Source: Acinetobacter ursingii DSM 16037 = CIP 107286
Lineage (GTDB): Bacteria > Pseudomonadota > Gammaproteobacteria > Pseudomonadales > Moraxellaceae
Direction: 5' to 3'
Assembly: GCF_000368825.1 (NCBI RefSeq)
Contig: NZ_KB849717.1
Coordinates: 728,792 to 792,791, forward strand
Length of the DNA: 64,000 bases
Numbering within the stretch: position 1 is the stretch's first letter; every line of letters begins with the position of its first letter. Shown piece by piece: positions 47,938 to 56,676 of this stretch. The notes below the pieces were generated by a model that worked only from the letters and a program-made list of their open reading frames with translations, was not told the DNA's origin and did not search any database. The position numbers and the translations under genes were made by a program.

Positions 47938-48675
47938 TTATACTGAAGCTGCAAAATAGCGTGCATTGTTTTGAAATCCGCGTTGATTTTGCGGGCAGGA
48001 ATCGCGGCAAATGTCTTGTTCAGCCAGAGGTCGCGCTTTAAACAATTTGAGTTCAAGATCGGCAGGTTGATAAATGTGTGACGCATCCAAACCATGCGGT
48101 GTATTTGAAAGAAAAACCAGACAATCCATCTCAAAACGTAATTCAATGACCTGTTGATGATTGTCAGTTTTTACATAGGACAATTCCCCAGCCTGATTTG
48201 GAGTCACTTTGGCAAATAAATTCAGAGTGGCGGTTAAATCTTGTTGAGCCAGACCGAACTTGGTCATTTCAACCAATAAACTGTCCAGACCATTTTGATA
48301 CATCTGATTACTTGCATCCTGAAAAGTCTGAATACCATAATGCTGCTCAATCTGTTCGGCTGTACTTGGACCACAAAGCACATCATTCCAGCCATGATCA
48401 TCTCGAACAATCGAAGCCATGACTCGCCCTAAGTCGGAATACAAGACATGTCCCTGACTCAAAAATGCGCTGTGCTGTGCTTTCAAACTGTCTGGCATGT
48501 TAAAGCGTTCCACTTTTTCCAGTGCATTTACCAGATATAATGATAAATTTGCATTGGCCCCCAGCGAAGTGACTTGTAAAACGGTGTCTTTTTGCAGACG
48601 ACCTGACCAATGATGACCCGCTGGTAATCGCTCATCCCAGAGCATTTGATTATCATGATAATGTACAATGTTCAT
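47938..48675 (-). CDS. cgdA: Carboxyguanidine deiminase large subunit (DUF1989, UAAP1-type)
   Basis: DUF1989 protein of the UAAP1 type, partner of the following gene in carboxyguanidine deiminase. Visible: LPAGHHWSGRLQKDTVLQVTSLGANANLSLYLVN, GHVLYSDLGRVMASIVRDDHGWND, and the C-terminal FEMDCLVFLSNTPHGLD. The start is ATG 48675, because AGGAG is 7 nt upstream. The open frame back to 48750 runs through the riboswitch and is not coding. It has 245 residues. First gene of the riboswitch-controlled unit, 13 bp before cgdB. The A/B labels follow gene order. Confidence 0.88.
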   Translation of the reverse strand: MNIVHYHDNQMLWDERLPAGHHWSGRLQKDTVLQVTSLGANANLSLYLVNALEKVERFNMPDSLKAQHSAFLSQGHVLYSDLGRVMASIVRDDHGWNDVLCGPSTAEQIEQHYGIQTFQDASNQMYQNGLDSLLVEMTKFGLAQQDLTATLNLFAKVTPNQAGELSYVKTDNHQQVIELRFEMDCLVFLSNTPHGLDASHIYQPADLELKLFKARPLAEQDICRDSCPQNQRGFQNNARYFAASV

Positions 48676-48699
48676 AACAACTCCTGATCGGATTAATTC

Positions 48700-48806
48700 A
48701 ACCAATCTCCCGGGCTTTTGTCCCTCCGTGTAGTTCTTACGAACCGTCATCTCTCGGACCAGTCATGTTGAATTGTTCAATCTTCAACATCGGAACCCTA
48801 GATCAC
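48700..48806 (-). promoter_or_regulatory. Guanidine-I (ykkC) riboswitch
   Basis: On the minus strand the conserved blocks appear in the right order and spacing: CTAGGGTTCCG (48801-48791), CTGGTCCGAGAG (48762-48751), ACGG (near 48745), ACACGGAGGGACAAAAGC and CCCGGGAGA (48732-48706). These match the guanidine-I consensus. The variable P1b arm folds between the first two blocks (GTTGAA.../...TTCAAC). It ends about 25 nt before the cgdA ATG, with the AGGAG ribosome site just after the aptamer, so control of translation start or of termination near it is likely. Guanidine is expected to switch the genes on. Confidence 0.93.
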
Positions 48807-48828
48807 TTTGATGTATTGATAAATCAGA

Positions 48829-48844
48829 AGCAAAGCACATGCCA
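48829..48844 (-). promoter_or_regulatory. Sigma-54 promoter of the riboswitch-cgdAB-carboxylase operon
   Basis: On the minus strand TGGCATG-N4-TTGCT, an exact fit to TGGCAYG-N4-TTGCW. The predicted start is near 48818, about 12 nt before the first riboswitch block. Best of the sigma-54 sites in the window. Confidence 0.8.
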
Positions 48845-48849
48845 AATGA

Positions 48850-48877
48850 GTAATACTTTTTTATAATTTTGTAATAC
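48850..48877 (-). promoter_or_regulatory. NikR-geometry operator, site 3
   Basis: GTAATA-N16-TAATAC read on the plus strand, one mismatch from site 1. Seen as two copies of GTAATACT at 48850-48857 and 48871-48878. Unlike sites 1 and 2 it lies just upstream of the -24 box, between the promoter and the IS. Confidence 0.6.
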
Positions 48878-48916
48878 TAATATTTTAAAAATTTATATTC
48901 CTATGATAAAACAATT

Positions 48917-49756
48917 AGGGTCTGTTGACATTTCATAATGGCAACCAAATGTATATGCAAGCTAAAGCAACCGCATTTTCATAATTACGTTTTAGCTTGT
49001 CATATCGAGTTGCTATTCCTCTAAATTGCTTCAATCTTGCAAAAGTATTTTCCACTAAGTGCCTAATTTTATATAAATTCCAATCCATATGATTATTGTT
49101 GGACTGAGTATTTGACTTCCGTGGAATATTAGCTTCAGTATCTGTTGCTCTGATTTGCTCTCGTAATGGTTCAGAATCATAACCCTTATCTGCACATAAG
49201 ACCTCAGTTTTTTCCAAATCTAATTTTTCAACTAGCTCAGGTGCAACCTTAACATCATGTGTTGTTCCATTCGTGATCATAATTTCAATTGGATTACCAT
49301 AAGAATCAACGGCCAAGTGTATTTTTGAACTATTCCCACCAATGCTTTTTGATATAGCTTGATCTTTTAACCCAGCAGAGTGTTGATGCGCCCTAATATG
49401 AGAACCATCAATAAAAATCCATTCTTTATCTGTATGTCTACTGATTAATTTAAATATTTTCAGCAGCTTATTATGTTTAGACCAACGACTATATTTTTTA
49501 AATATTGAATTTGGATTACCAAAATCTGGTGGTAAATCTCGCCATGGGCAACCTGTTCTAATTCGATAAAGAATAGCTTCAATAAAATTTCGAAGATTTC
49601 GTTTGAGATAAATATCAAAATTACGCAGAATAGTTTCTAACTTTGACCAGTGTTGATCATTCAGCATTGTACGAGGCATAGCGAGTAGTAAATTTGGTTT
49701 GGCGATTGAATTTTACTTACTCGCTATTTTTTATACATCAAATGTCAACAGACCCT
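48917..49756 (-). mobile_element. Complete IS5-family-like insertion sequence
   Basis: An 840-bp element with perfect 17-bp terminal inverted repeats (AGGGTCTGTTGACATTT at 48917-48933 and its inverse at 49740-49756). It is flanked by the direct repeat AATT (48913-48916, 49757-49760), read as the target duplication. If the ends are drawn one base shorter the flanks are TTA/TAA. It carries one transposase gene. It is inserted about 73 bp upstream of the -24 box of the guanidine catabolic operon. Intact ends and an intact gene suggest a recent insertion. Confidence 0.88.
48933..49679 (-). CDS. IS5-family-like transposase
   Basis: A 248-residue DDE transposase in a single frame: N-terminal DUF4096-type domain (RTGCPWRDLPPDFGNPNSIFKKYSRW), catalytic Asp in FIDGSHIRAHQH, second Asp in CADKGYDS, Glu in LVENTFARLK. 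Fills the IS from end to end, with the start near the right inverted repeat. Resembles the IS427/ISL2 branch, though those often use two frames. Confidence 0.92.
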   Translation of the reverse strand: MPRTMLNDQHWSKLETILRNFDIYLKRNLRNFIEAILYRIRTGCPWRDLPPDFGNPNSIFKKYSRWSKHNKLLKIFKLISRHTDKEWIFIDGSHIRAHQHSAGLKDQAISKSIGGNSSKIHLAVDSYGNPIEIMITNGTTHDVKVAPELVEKLDLEKTEVLCADKGYDSEPLREQIRATDTEANIPRKSNTQSNNNHMDWNLYKIRHLVENTFARLKQFRGIATRYDKLKRNYENAVALACIYIWLPL

Positions 49757-49852
49757 AATTAAATTAAAATTTTTCTATAAAAATATAGCTCTAGACTATG
49801 ATTCAGATTTAAACAGCAACGAACTCACGGTGGCATGGAAAATAAAACAGAT

Positions 49853-49880
49853 AGAAAAAATGCCTCATGAAGAGGCATCA
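49853..49880 (-). terminator. Terminator of the hypothetical gene at 49925
   Basis: On the minus strand TGCCTC / GAGGCA (49872-49877 with 49861-49866) followed by six T. Confidence 0.7.
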
Positions 49881-49924
49881 TTATGATCAAATGAACAAAC
49901 TTTTAGATTACAGTATGATCTGAA

Positions 49925-50425
49925 TCATTTAAGTAACGCATCAAGCAAAGCTTGATAATGCAACTGAATATCTTCTGACAAAATTTTGTAAGCACTATCA
50001 AATTGCACCATCGGCCAGCCTTCTTTCCAGAACGGGAAAATATTATGCAAGTCTTTGGTGACAATCGCATCTTCACGAGTAATAGCTTGTGCGATTTGTG
50101 CTAACACCTGCGCAGTTTCAGCACCATCAATCGCCATATAATCTATACCACGTGCTTTCAAAATACGAATACGGTCTTTTTTATAACGAATTTTCTTTGC
50201 TTGTGCAGGGTTCAATCCCAATGCCAGCGTCACAGCCTCTACAAATTTTTCTTCAAAACTATGGTTTAAAGCTACAAGTGCTTGTTTATGTGCTTCTTGT
50301 CGACCCGCTTTGCCCCCATTACGGATAATCTCTTTCGCTTCAACATCAAGCTCATCTTTTTTCATTGACTGTAAAATATCTAAAATTTCGATATCCGTTA
50401 AAGATTCAGGAGATTGGTCGGTCAT
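49925..50425 (-). CDS. Hypothetical protein, unknown function
   Basis: A 166-residue soluble, largely helical protein: acidic N-terminus (MTDQSPESLTDIEILDILQSMKKDELDVEAKE), KAGRQEAHKQALVALNHSFEEKFVEAVTLALGL, then RYKKDRIRILKARGIDYMAIDGAETAQVLAQIAQAI and WKEGWPMVQFDSAYK. I do not recognise the family. ATG 50425 is preferred over the longer frame from 50494, which starts in AT-rich sequence. Between the IS and the citrate transporter, with its own terminator. Confidence 0.65.
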   Translation of the reverse strand: MTDQSPESLTDIEILDILQSMKKDELDVEAKEIIRNGGKAGRQEAHKQALVALNHSFEEKFVEAVTLALGLNPAQAKKIRYKKDRIRILKARGIDYMAIDGAETAQVLAQIAQAITREDAIVTKDLHNIFPFWKEGWPMVQFDSAYKILSEDIQLHYQALLDALLK

Positions 50426-50788
50426 GGAAGTCTCTGCAAAAATGAAAGAACTATTGTCGCATAAAAGCGATGTCAAAGCAGAATTAAAACTCAATGAAAA
50501 TTATCCAATTAATGCACGCTTTTTTACGTCGTATTTGCATACGTTAAATGCTGATGTTCATCATTCAGAGCCAAAAAGTATGACGTTATAAAAACCGAAA
50601 TGCACTACAAAAGTGCAGAAATAGCTTTAAAAAATATAGTTTTAAAAAATATAAAATTATTTCTTAACTTTAATCTTAACGATAGATTATGTAATTGCAT
50701 TTTTTAGAAAAATCAATAAATATATCCTGTGTTCAAACTATATGAACACTTTCATAAATAATAATTTCTTGGGCTAAGGATTGCGTAC

Positions 50789-52129
50789 ATGCTTACTTTT
50801 TTAGGTATTAGCATGATCATGTGTTTTATGTATTTGATCATGACTAAACGTCTCAGTGCTTTGGTAGCACTTATTCTCATTCCTGTTATTTTTGCTCTGA
50901 TCGGCTGGGGACTTGGTTTTCATATTGAGAGCTTAAGTCATATCGAAGTGACAATGTTAGGCGAGAATATGCTGGAAGGCATCAAAAAACTCGCACCAAC
51001 AAGCGTCATGCTACTTTTTGCCATTATGTATTTTGCCTTAATGATCGATTCGGGTTTATTTGACCCATCCATCAAGTGGATTTTGAAAATGGTCAAAGGC
51101 GACCCGCTTAAAATTACATTAGGTACTGTTTTTTTAACGTTAACTGTTTCTTTAGATGGTGACGGTTCTACCACTTATATGATCTGTGTCGCAGCGATGA
51201 TGCCACTTTATAAACGAATTGGCATGAACCCACTGGTCATGACTTGTTTAATGCTTCTATCGAGCGGTGTGATGAATCTTACCCCTTGGGGCGGCCCCAC
51301 TGCACGTGCAGCAAGTGCATTACAAGTTGATGCCAGTCACGTATTTATTCCCATGATTCCTTCGATGCTTGTAGCAATTATTTGGTTATTTTTCCTTGCT
51401 TATCTATATGGAAAGTACGAACGCAAACGCTTAGGTGTGATTAGCATTGATAATATTAGTCATGCAGACAACTTGACCATTTCAAAGGATCCTGATGCAC
51501 AGCGTCCGCATTTGCGTTGGTTTAACGGCACTTTGACACTGGTACTCATGGCTACCTTAGTCAAAGGAATCTTACCAATGCCAATTCTGTTTATGCTCGG
51601 CTTTTGTATTGCGCTGGTAGTCAACTACCCATGCCTACAAATGCAGAAAAAGCGAATTGCAACTCATGCAGATAGTGTACTTGCAGTGGTCGGTGTTATT
51701 TTTGCGGCTGGGGTTTTCACAGGAATTTTAACTGGAACGGGTATGGTCGAATCCATGTCAAAACAGTTTGTGGCACTTATTCCAGCAAGTATGGGGCCAT
51801 ATATGGCACCCATTACAGGCGCCCTCAGCATGCCTTTAACTTTCTTTATGTCGAATGATGCTTTTTATTTTGGAGTTTTACCTATTTTGGCTGAAGCAGC
51901 GACCCAATATGGCATTGAGCCTGTGGAAATCGCACGTGCGTCGATTATTGGTCAACCGATTCATTTACTTTCTCCATTGGTGCCATCCACCTATTTACTT
52001 TGCGGTTTAGCAGCTGTTGAGTTTGCAGACCATCAAAAATTCACATTGAAATGGGCATTTATGACCTGTTGTGTTCTGATGGGAAGTGCCTTAGTTTTTG
52101 GTGTTTTTCCATTGGTCAGTATGATTTAA
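50789..52129 (+). CDS. CitMHS-family citrate/proton symporter
   Basis: Inner-membrane carrier of the citrate-Mg2+:H+ symporter family. It has 446 residues with about 12 hydrophobic segments. Characteristic regions: VSLDGDGSTTYMICVAAMMPLY (conserved Asp/Gly/Ser motif), LTPWGGPTARAASAL, and the C-terminal FFMSNDAFYFGVLPILAEAA and GQPIHLLSPLVPSTYLL. Monocistronic, ending at a strong bidirectional terminator. Citrate as substrate is by family. Confidence 0.9.
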   Translation: MLTFLGISMIMCFMYLIMTKRLSALVALILIPVIFALIGWGLGFHIESLSHIEVTMLGENMLEGIKKLAPTSVMLLFAIMYFALMIDSGLFDPSIKWILKMVKGDPLKITLGTVFLTLTVSLDGDGSTTYMICVAAMMPLYKRIGMNPLVMTCLMLLSSGVMNLTPWGGPTARAASALQVDASHVFIPMIPSMLVAIIWLFFLAYLYGKYERKRLGVISIDNISHADNLTISKDPDAQRPHLRWFNGTLTLVLMATLVKGILPMPILFMLGFCIALVVNYPCLQMQKKRIATHADSVLAVVGVIFAAGVFTGILTGTGMVESMSKQFVALIPASMGPYMAPITGALSMPLTFFMSNDAFYFGVLPILAEAATQYGIEPVEIARASIIGQPIHLLSPLVPSTYLLCGLAAVEFADHQKFTLKWAFMTCCVLMGSALVFGVFPLVSMI

Positions 52130-52146
52130 GTAAAAGCTTAGGCCAT

Positions 52147-52178
52147 AAAAAAACCTCCTAAATTTAGGAGGTTTTTTT
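52147..52178. terminator. Bidirectional terminator between citrate transporter and cysN
   Basis: Near-perfect palindrome: AAACCTCCTAAA / TTTAGGAGGTTT flanked by A and T runs. Confidence 0.88.
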
Positions 52179-52189
52179 TATCAGGTCGA

Positions 52190-53803
52190 TTACAAACGAA
52201 CCAATTCCACTACCTGATCGACTACTTCTTCTACAGTCTCAGCCGTAACATCTGCATCTGATGCTTCTGTAACGGTTGTAATTACCACAATACCCGTTTC
52301 ACGAAGTAAGTTGATTTGATCAGCAGTCAAATCTGATTTGGAAATCGCCACAACGCCCTGCTGAATCAGCAAGCTTTCAAGTGCTTGTGCTTTTTCAAGG
52401 ATTTTCGCTGAAACACCAATCACCGCAGGTTTTTGACCCAAACGCGCTGCACGGTCTTCGGCAGTCACAGGATTGTTGCTCGCAGTCCATTCCACCGCCG
52501 CTTCAACCATGCCTGCGCCGACTGTAACGTTACTTAAACGGTCGATGAAAATAAATGAGCCTGTATAACGAGAGTCCTGATAACGATCAAAGACGACAGG
52601 TGCATCGAACTCGACTGTCACATCTGCAATTGCATTCAGCTCAAGCTCTTCTACCTGCGTATGCTCAAGGGTATTTACATTGACACGATAATGAATTTCA
52701 GTCACTTTGGCAGGAACAGTCTGTGTACCAATTTTGACATTGTACAGCTTACCTTTGACTAAAGGATGCTCAGTCATCCACACCACTGAAGCACGTACAC
52801 TACGTGAAATCAATGGCTGTTCACCAGCACGTACTAAAATGTTCCCACGAGAAATATCAATTTCATCGTTTAACGTCAAGGTAACGGCTTGACCTGCAAT
52901 CGCCTGTTCAAGATTGCCATCAAAAGTCACAATCTCTTTGACCGTCGATTTTTTACCCGATGGCAATGCAACAATCTCATCGCCAACATTGATCTCACCC
53001 AGTGCAATTGTTCCCGCAAAGCCACGGAAATCCAGATTTGGACGATTTACATATTGAACAGGGAAACGGAATTCGTGTTTATTCGATTCACGTTTAATTT
53101 CCACAGATTCCAAAATGTTCATCAAGGTTTGACCCTTGTACCACGGCGTACTTTCCGATGGGTTAACGACATTATCGCCATTCAAAGCTGAAATTGGGAC
53201 AAATAAAATATTCTCTGGACGGCGATCACCCAGTTGGCTGACAAAAGCATCGTATTCAACCTGAATTTCGTTGAAACGTGACTCTGAAAACTCAACCAAA
53301 TCCATCTTGTTAATGGCAACAACGATATTTTTAATACCCAATAAGCTGGCAATAAAAGTATGACGACGGGTTTGAGTTTGAACACCATAACGGGCATCAA
53401 TCAGGATAATCGCGAGGTCTGCTGTTGAAGCACCAGTGGCCATGTTACGGGTATATTGCTCATGTCCCGGGGTATCAGCAATGATGAATTTGCGTTTCTC
53501 GGTCGAGAAATAACGATACGCGACATCAATAGTAATGCCCTGCTCACGTTCAGCTTGTAAACCATCGACAAGTAACGCTAAATCAGGTGCTTCACCTGTC
53601 GTACCGACTTTCTTACTGTCGCGGGTCACCGCCTGCAATTGATCTTCATAAATCAATTTTGAATCGTAAAGCAAACGCCCAATAAGGGTACTTTTACCAT
53701 CATCGACATTACCACAAGTCAAAAAGCGTAATAAGTCTTTTTGCTCATGTTGTTTTAAGTACGCCAGAATGTCCTGACTAATAAGATCTGACTGATGAGA
53801 CAT
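52190..53803 (-). CDS. cysN: Sulfate adenylyltransferase large subunit (GTPase)
   Basis: With CysD makes adenosine phosphosulfate for sulfate assimilation. EF-Tu-like GTPase: [15 protein letters not shown] (P-loop), [23 protein letters not shown], then beta-barrel domains. The C-terminal tail (about 455-537) extends past the GTPase domains with [20 protein letters not shown] and is not a recognisable APS-kinase domain: no P-loop of the CysC type is seen there. It has 537 residues. Downstream of cysD across 71 bp that contain a hairpin repeat. Confidence 0.95.
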   Translation of the reverse strand: MSHQSDLISQDILAYLKQHEQKDLLRFLTCGNVDDGKSTLIGRLLYDSKLIYEDQLQAVTRDSKKVGTTGEAPDLALLVDGLQAEREQGITIDVAYRYFSTEKRKFIIADTPGHEQYTRNMATGASTADLAIILIDARYGVQTQTRRHTFIASLLGIKNIVVAINKMDLVEFSESRFNEIQVEYDAFVSQLGDRRPENILFVPISALNGDNVVNPSESTPWYKGQTLMNILESVEIKRESNKHEFRFPVQYVNRPNLDFRGFAGTIALGEINVGDEIVALPSGKKSTVKEIVTFDGNLEQAIAGQAVTLTLNDEIDISRGNILVRAGEQPLISRSVRASVVWMTEHPLVKGKLYNVKIGTQTVPAKVTEIHYRVNVNTLEHTQVEELELNAIADVTVEFDAPVVFDRYQDSRYTGSFIFIDRLSNVTVGAGMVEAAVEWTASNNPVTAEDRAARLGQKPAVIGVSAKILEKAQALESLLIQQGVVAISKSDLTADQINLLRETGIVVITTVTEASDADVTAETVEEVVDQVVELVRL

Positions 53804-53841
53804 GCTCTAACTCCACAAATTCTGAAATCTTTTCCTAAGCT

Positions 53842-53860
53842 CCCCTCTTTTTAAGAGGGG
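53842..53860. repeat. Hairpin repeat between cysD and cysN
   Basis: Stem CCCCTCTT / AAGAGGGG (53842-53849, 53853-53860) embedded in a C- and G-rich patch (TCCCC... GGGGGAGA). A similar GGGAG/CCCCC boundary occurs in the ureF-ureG repeat. Possible intergenic repeat or differential-expression hairpin. Confidence 0.5.
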
Positions 53861-53874
53861 TTGGGGGAGATTTA

Positions 53875-54783
53875 TTAGAAATAACCTTCCTGCTTTTTCT
53901 TTTCCATTGAGCCCGCTTCATCATGGTCAATCATACGACCTTGACGTTCAGAACTTGTGGCCAAAAGCATTTCCTGAATAATCTCAGGCAAGGTATCTGC
54001 CTCAGATTCCACCGCACCCGTTAATGGGTAACAGCCGAGCGTACGGAAACGTACCGATTTCATTTGTGGAACTTCGCCTTCTTTTAAACGCATGCGCTCG
54101 TCATCGACCATGATCAGCGTACCACTACGCTCAACCACAGGACGAACCGCAGAGAAATAAAGAGGAACGATTTGAATATTTTCTAAATAGATATACTGCC
54201 AGATATCCAGTTCAGTCCAGTTTGACAATGGGAATACACGAATACTTTCGCCCTTGTTTACTTTACCATTGTAAAGATTCCAAAGCTCTGGACGCTGATT
54301 TTTAGGATCCCAACGGTGCTTACTATCACGGAATGAATAAACACGTTCTTTGGCACGTGATTTTTCTTCATCACGACGCGCACCACCGAAAGCCGCATCA
54401 AACTGATACTTGTCCAAAGCCTGTTTTAAGCCTTGTGTTTTCATGATGTCGGTATATTTCGAGCTACCATGATCGAATGGATTGATGCCCGCATCACGAC
54501 CTTCTTTGTTCTGATGCACGATCAAATCAAAGCCATGGGTTTTAGCCATATTGTCACGAAAGGCAATCATGTCCTTAAATTTCCAGCCTGTATCGACGTG
54601 TAATAAAGGGAATGGAAGTTTTGCAGGATAGAAGGCTTTCAGTGCTAGATGCAGCATCACCGCAGAATCTTTACCAATCGAGTAAAGCATCACTGGGTTT
54701 TCAAATTCGGCTGCAACTTCACGAATAATGTGAATACTTTCAGCTTCAAGCTGCTTGAGATGGGTTAATCTATCTTCAGTCAT
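53875..54783 (-). CDS. cysD: Sulfate adenylyltransferase small subunit
   Basis: Catalytic N-type ATP pyrophosphatase half of ATP sulfurylase. Starts [28 protein letters not shown]-loop motif [38 protein letters not shown], and the C-terminal [11 protein letters not shown]. The start is ATG 54783: AAGGAG is 6 nt upstream, and it gives 302 residues as in E. coli. The ATG two codons earlier abuts the ribosome site. A 32-codon ORF overlaps the start (next entry). Confidence 0.96.
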   Translation of the reverse strand: MTEDRLTHLKQLEAESIHIIREVAAEFENPVMLYSIGKDSAVMLHLALKAFYPAKLPFPLLHVDTGWKFKDMIAFRDNMAKTHGFDLIVHQNKEGRDAGINPFDHGSSKYTDIMKTQGLKQALDKYQFDAAFGGARRDEEKSRAKERVYSFRDSKHRWDPKNQRPELWNLYNGKVNKGESIRVFPLSNWTELDIWQYIYLENIQIVPLYFSAVRPVVERSGTLIMVDDERMRLKEGEVPQMKSVRFRTLGCYPLTGAVESEADTLPEIIQEMLLATSSERQGRMIDHDEAGSMEKKKQEGYF

Positions 54784-54874
54784 GTGCATCTCCTTTCCAG
54801 TCCGTTTTAATCATTAAGCCGCCAAGTAGTTTTTCGTCACAACTTGCGCCACCATATGGAGGAACGAGTGCCAT
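54776..54874 (-). CDS. 32-residue upstream ORF overlapping the cysD start
   Basis: ATG 54874 (GGAG 5 nt upstream) to TGA 54776 encodes [20 protein letters not shown] followed by [12 protein letters not shown]. It overlaps the first codons of cysD in another frame, an arrangement typical of translational coupling. The VPPYGG start recalls the PHGG-type beginnings of single-chain ATP sulfurylases (Sat), which would make it a relic or a conserved small partner. Too short for routine gene calling. Confidence 0.5.
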   Translation of the reverse strand: MALVPPYGGASCDEKLLGGLMIKTDWKGDAHD

Positions 54875-55124
54875 AACAACTCCAAATTGAAAATTCGACA
54901 TAGCTCTCCAGATTGGCCTTATGCTAGATCTGGAAATAGATATTCATTATAGTGATTTAAACAATACTTACTTTGCATGTTTTTTCATATGTATATCTGA
55001 TTTAATCATATACAAAACATACAGTGTAGCCTGCATTTGACCACTACGTTGATCGTAAAAATAACGTATTATGCCGTAGGCTACCCCTTTCTGCCTACCC
55101 GATTTTATTGATAAGCATATCAGC

Positions 55125-56519
55125 ATGAGACATATTTCAATTTTTGGAACTTCTAGCGATGCTGGAAAATCCACCATGACCTTTGTGATTGCCAAAATCT
55201 TACAAGATACAGGTTTACGGGTTGCGCCCTTTAAAGCACAAAATGTCTCGAATAATGCCAGAGTCTGTGATGATGGCAGTGAAATTGCGATTGCCCAGTC
55301 GTTTCAGGCTGAAGTTCTGGGTATTGCAACATCGCATCACCTTAATCCTGTATTACTCAAATCTGGCTCAAATGGTCGTGCTTCGGTCATCGTGGAAGGC
55401 AAAGTTATTTCACAGCAGCATGTACTCGACTATTACCGCGATCTGGATCAACTCAAACCTGCGGTACAACGCTGTTTTGATTATCTGGCCGACCGTTATG
55501 ATTGCGTGGTCGCAGAAGGTGCAGGCAGTCCAGTCGAACTTAACTTAATGGACAAAGATCTTTCTAATATTTTTATTGCTGAAACCTATCAAACCAAAAT
55601 TATTTTAATCGCTGACATCGAAAAAGGTGGCGTATTTGCTTCAATCTGGGGGACTTATAACTTACTCCCCGCTCACCTACGTAACAACGTCATTGGTGTG
55701 ATCGTCAATAAATTTTGTGGTGATTTGTCTTTATTTGATGCGGGCATCGATATTATTCAGGAACAATTTAAAATTCCAGTTTTAGGCGTTTTGCCCTATA
55801 TGCCGTTTAATCTGGGTTTTGAAGACAATGCCAGTCTGCAAAATTTTGTACAGCAATCTGGTCAGCAGAAAATCTCGATTGGCGTCATTGCCTATCCTTA
55901 TATGAGTAATTATAACGACTTTGAACCCTTGATTGCCGATGATGAGGTTTTACTGGAATTTATTCATAGCCCGATTTCTTTAGAACGTTTTGATGTGGTG
56001 ATACTTCCCGGCTCAAAATTAGTAATTCAGGATTTAAACTGGTTAAAACAAAATGGCTTATTTGAACAACTGCAACAACGTAAAAAAGCGATTTTTGCCA
56101 TTTGCGGTGGTTATGAAATGCTATTTCAACAGCTATATGATCCTCATCAGATTGAAAACCCACAGCCAACCATCGCGACAGGTCTAAGCTTGATAAATGA
56201 TGATATTCACTTCACTCAAGATAAAATTCTAAGCAAACAGTCCTATCCAATTTTTGGTATGCAGATTGAAGGATTTGAAATGCATCATGGGGTAAGCCAC
56301 AAATATCCACTGTATTTTCAAGATAAATATATTCAGGGCACGTTTATTCATCAAATCTTTGATCACAATACGTTTCGTACGCAATACTTACATTCAATTT
56401 GTAATGATTATCAGGGTTTTGATTTTCAACAATATAAAACTGAGAAAATTGAAGATTTTGTCGGACAATGCCGTGATCGTTTAAACGTCAATTTAATCTT
56501 AGATGCGATTCAAGAGTAA
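55125..56519 (+). CDS. cobQ: Cobyric acid synthase (glutamine-dependent)
   Basis: Amidates four carboxyl groups of the corrin ring in cobalamin synthesis or salvage. N-terminal synthetase domain: FGTSSDAGKSTM (P-loop), FKAQNVSNNA, VVAEGAGSPVELNL, ADIEKGGVFAS. C-terminal glutaminase domain: ILPGSKLVIQDLNWLKQNGL, nucleophile Cys in AICGGYEML, catalytic His in GTFIHQIFD. It has 464 residues, slightly short for the family. No other cobalamin gene or cobalamin riboswitch is in the window. Confidence 0.9.
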   Translation: MRHISIFGTSSDAGKSTMTFVIAKILQDTGLRVAPFKAQNVSNNARVCDDGSEIAIAQSFQAEVLGIATSHHLNPVLLKSGSNGRASVIVEGKVISQQHVLDYYRDLDQLKPAVQRCFDYLADRYDCVVAEGAGSPVELNLMDKDLSNIFIAETYQTKIILIADIEKGGVFASIWGTYNLLPAHLRNNVIGVIVNKFCGDLSLFDAGIDIIQEQFKIPVLGVLPYMPFNLGFEDNASLQNFVQQSGQQKISIGVIAYPYMSNYNDFEPLIADDEVLLEFIHSPISLERFDVVILPGSKLVIQDLNWLKQNGLFEQLQQRKKAIFAICGGYEMLFQQLYDPHQIENPQPTIATGLSLINDDIHFTQDKILSKQSYPIFGMQIEGFEMHHGVSHKYPLYFQDKYIQGTFIHQIFDHNTFRTQYLHSICNDYQGFDFQQYKTEKIEDFVGQCRDRLNVNLILDAIQE

Positions 56520-56676
56520 TTCGATTCTTATGTTCCAGTTCGTCTATTTATCTTTTTTTATTTTTGGTTCAGCTTAATTTTATCTACAGCACAATTTTTT
56601 GACCGTTTTTGCTTAAACTAATCTACAAAAACGGCCAAGTATTGATTCTCAAAACATCACAAAATGATATTTTCAG

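Noticed and set aside
49757..49852. Remnant of a second mobile element next to the IS
   Set aside because: Flanking sequence is AT-rich without inverted repeats or transposase fragments. The AATT duplication explains a single insertion.
50424..50591. 55-codon plus-strand ORF divergent from the hypothetical gene at 49925-50425
   Set aside because: No ribosome site, overlaps the start of the opposite gene and has no recognisable features.
54960..55124. Cobalamin riboswitch before cobQ
   Set aside because: No B12-box motif (GCCACTG-like) or characteristic helices. Only a distant GTAGCCT/AGGCTAC pair is present.
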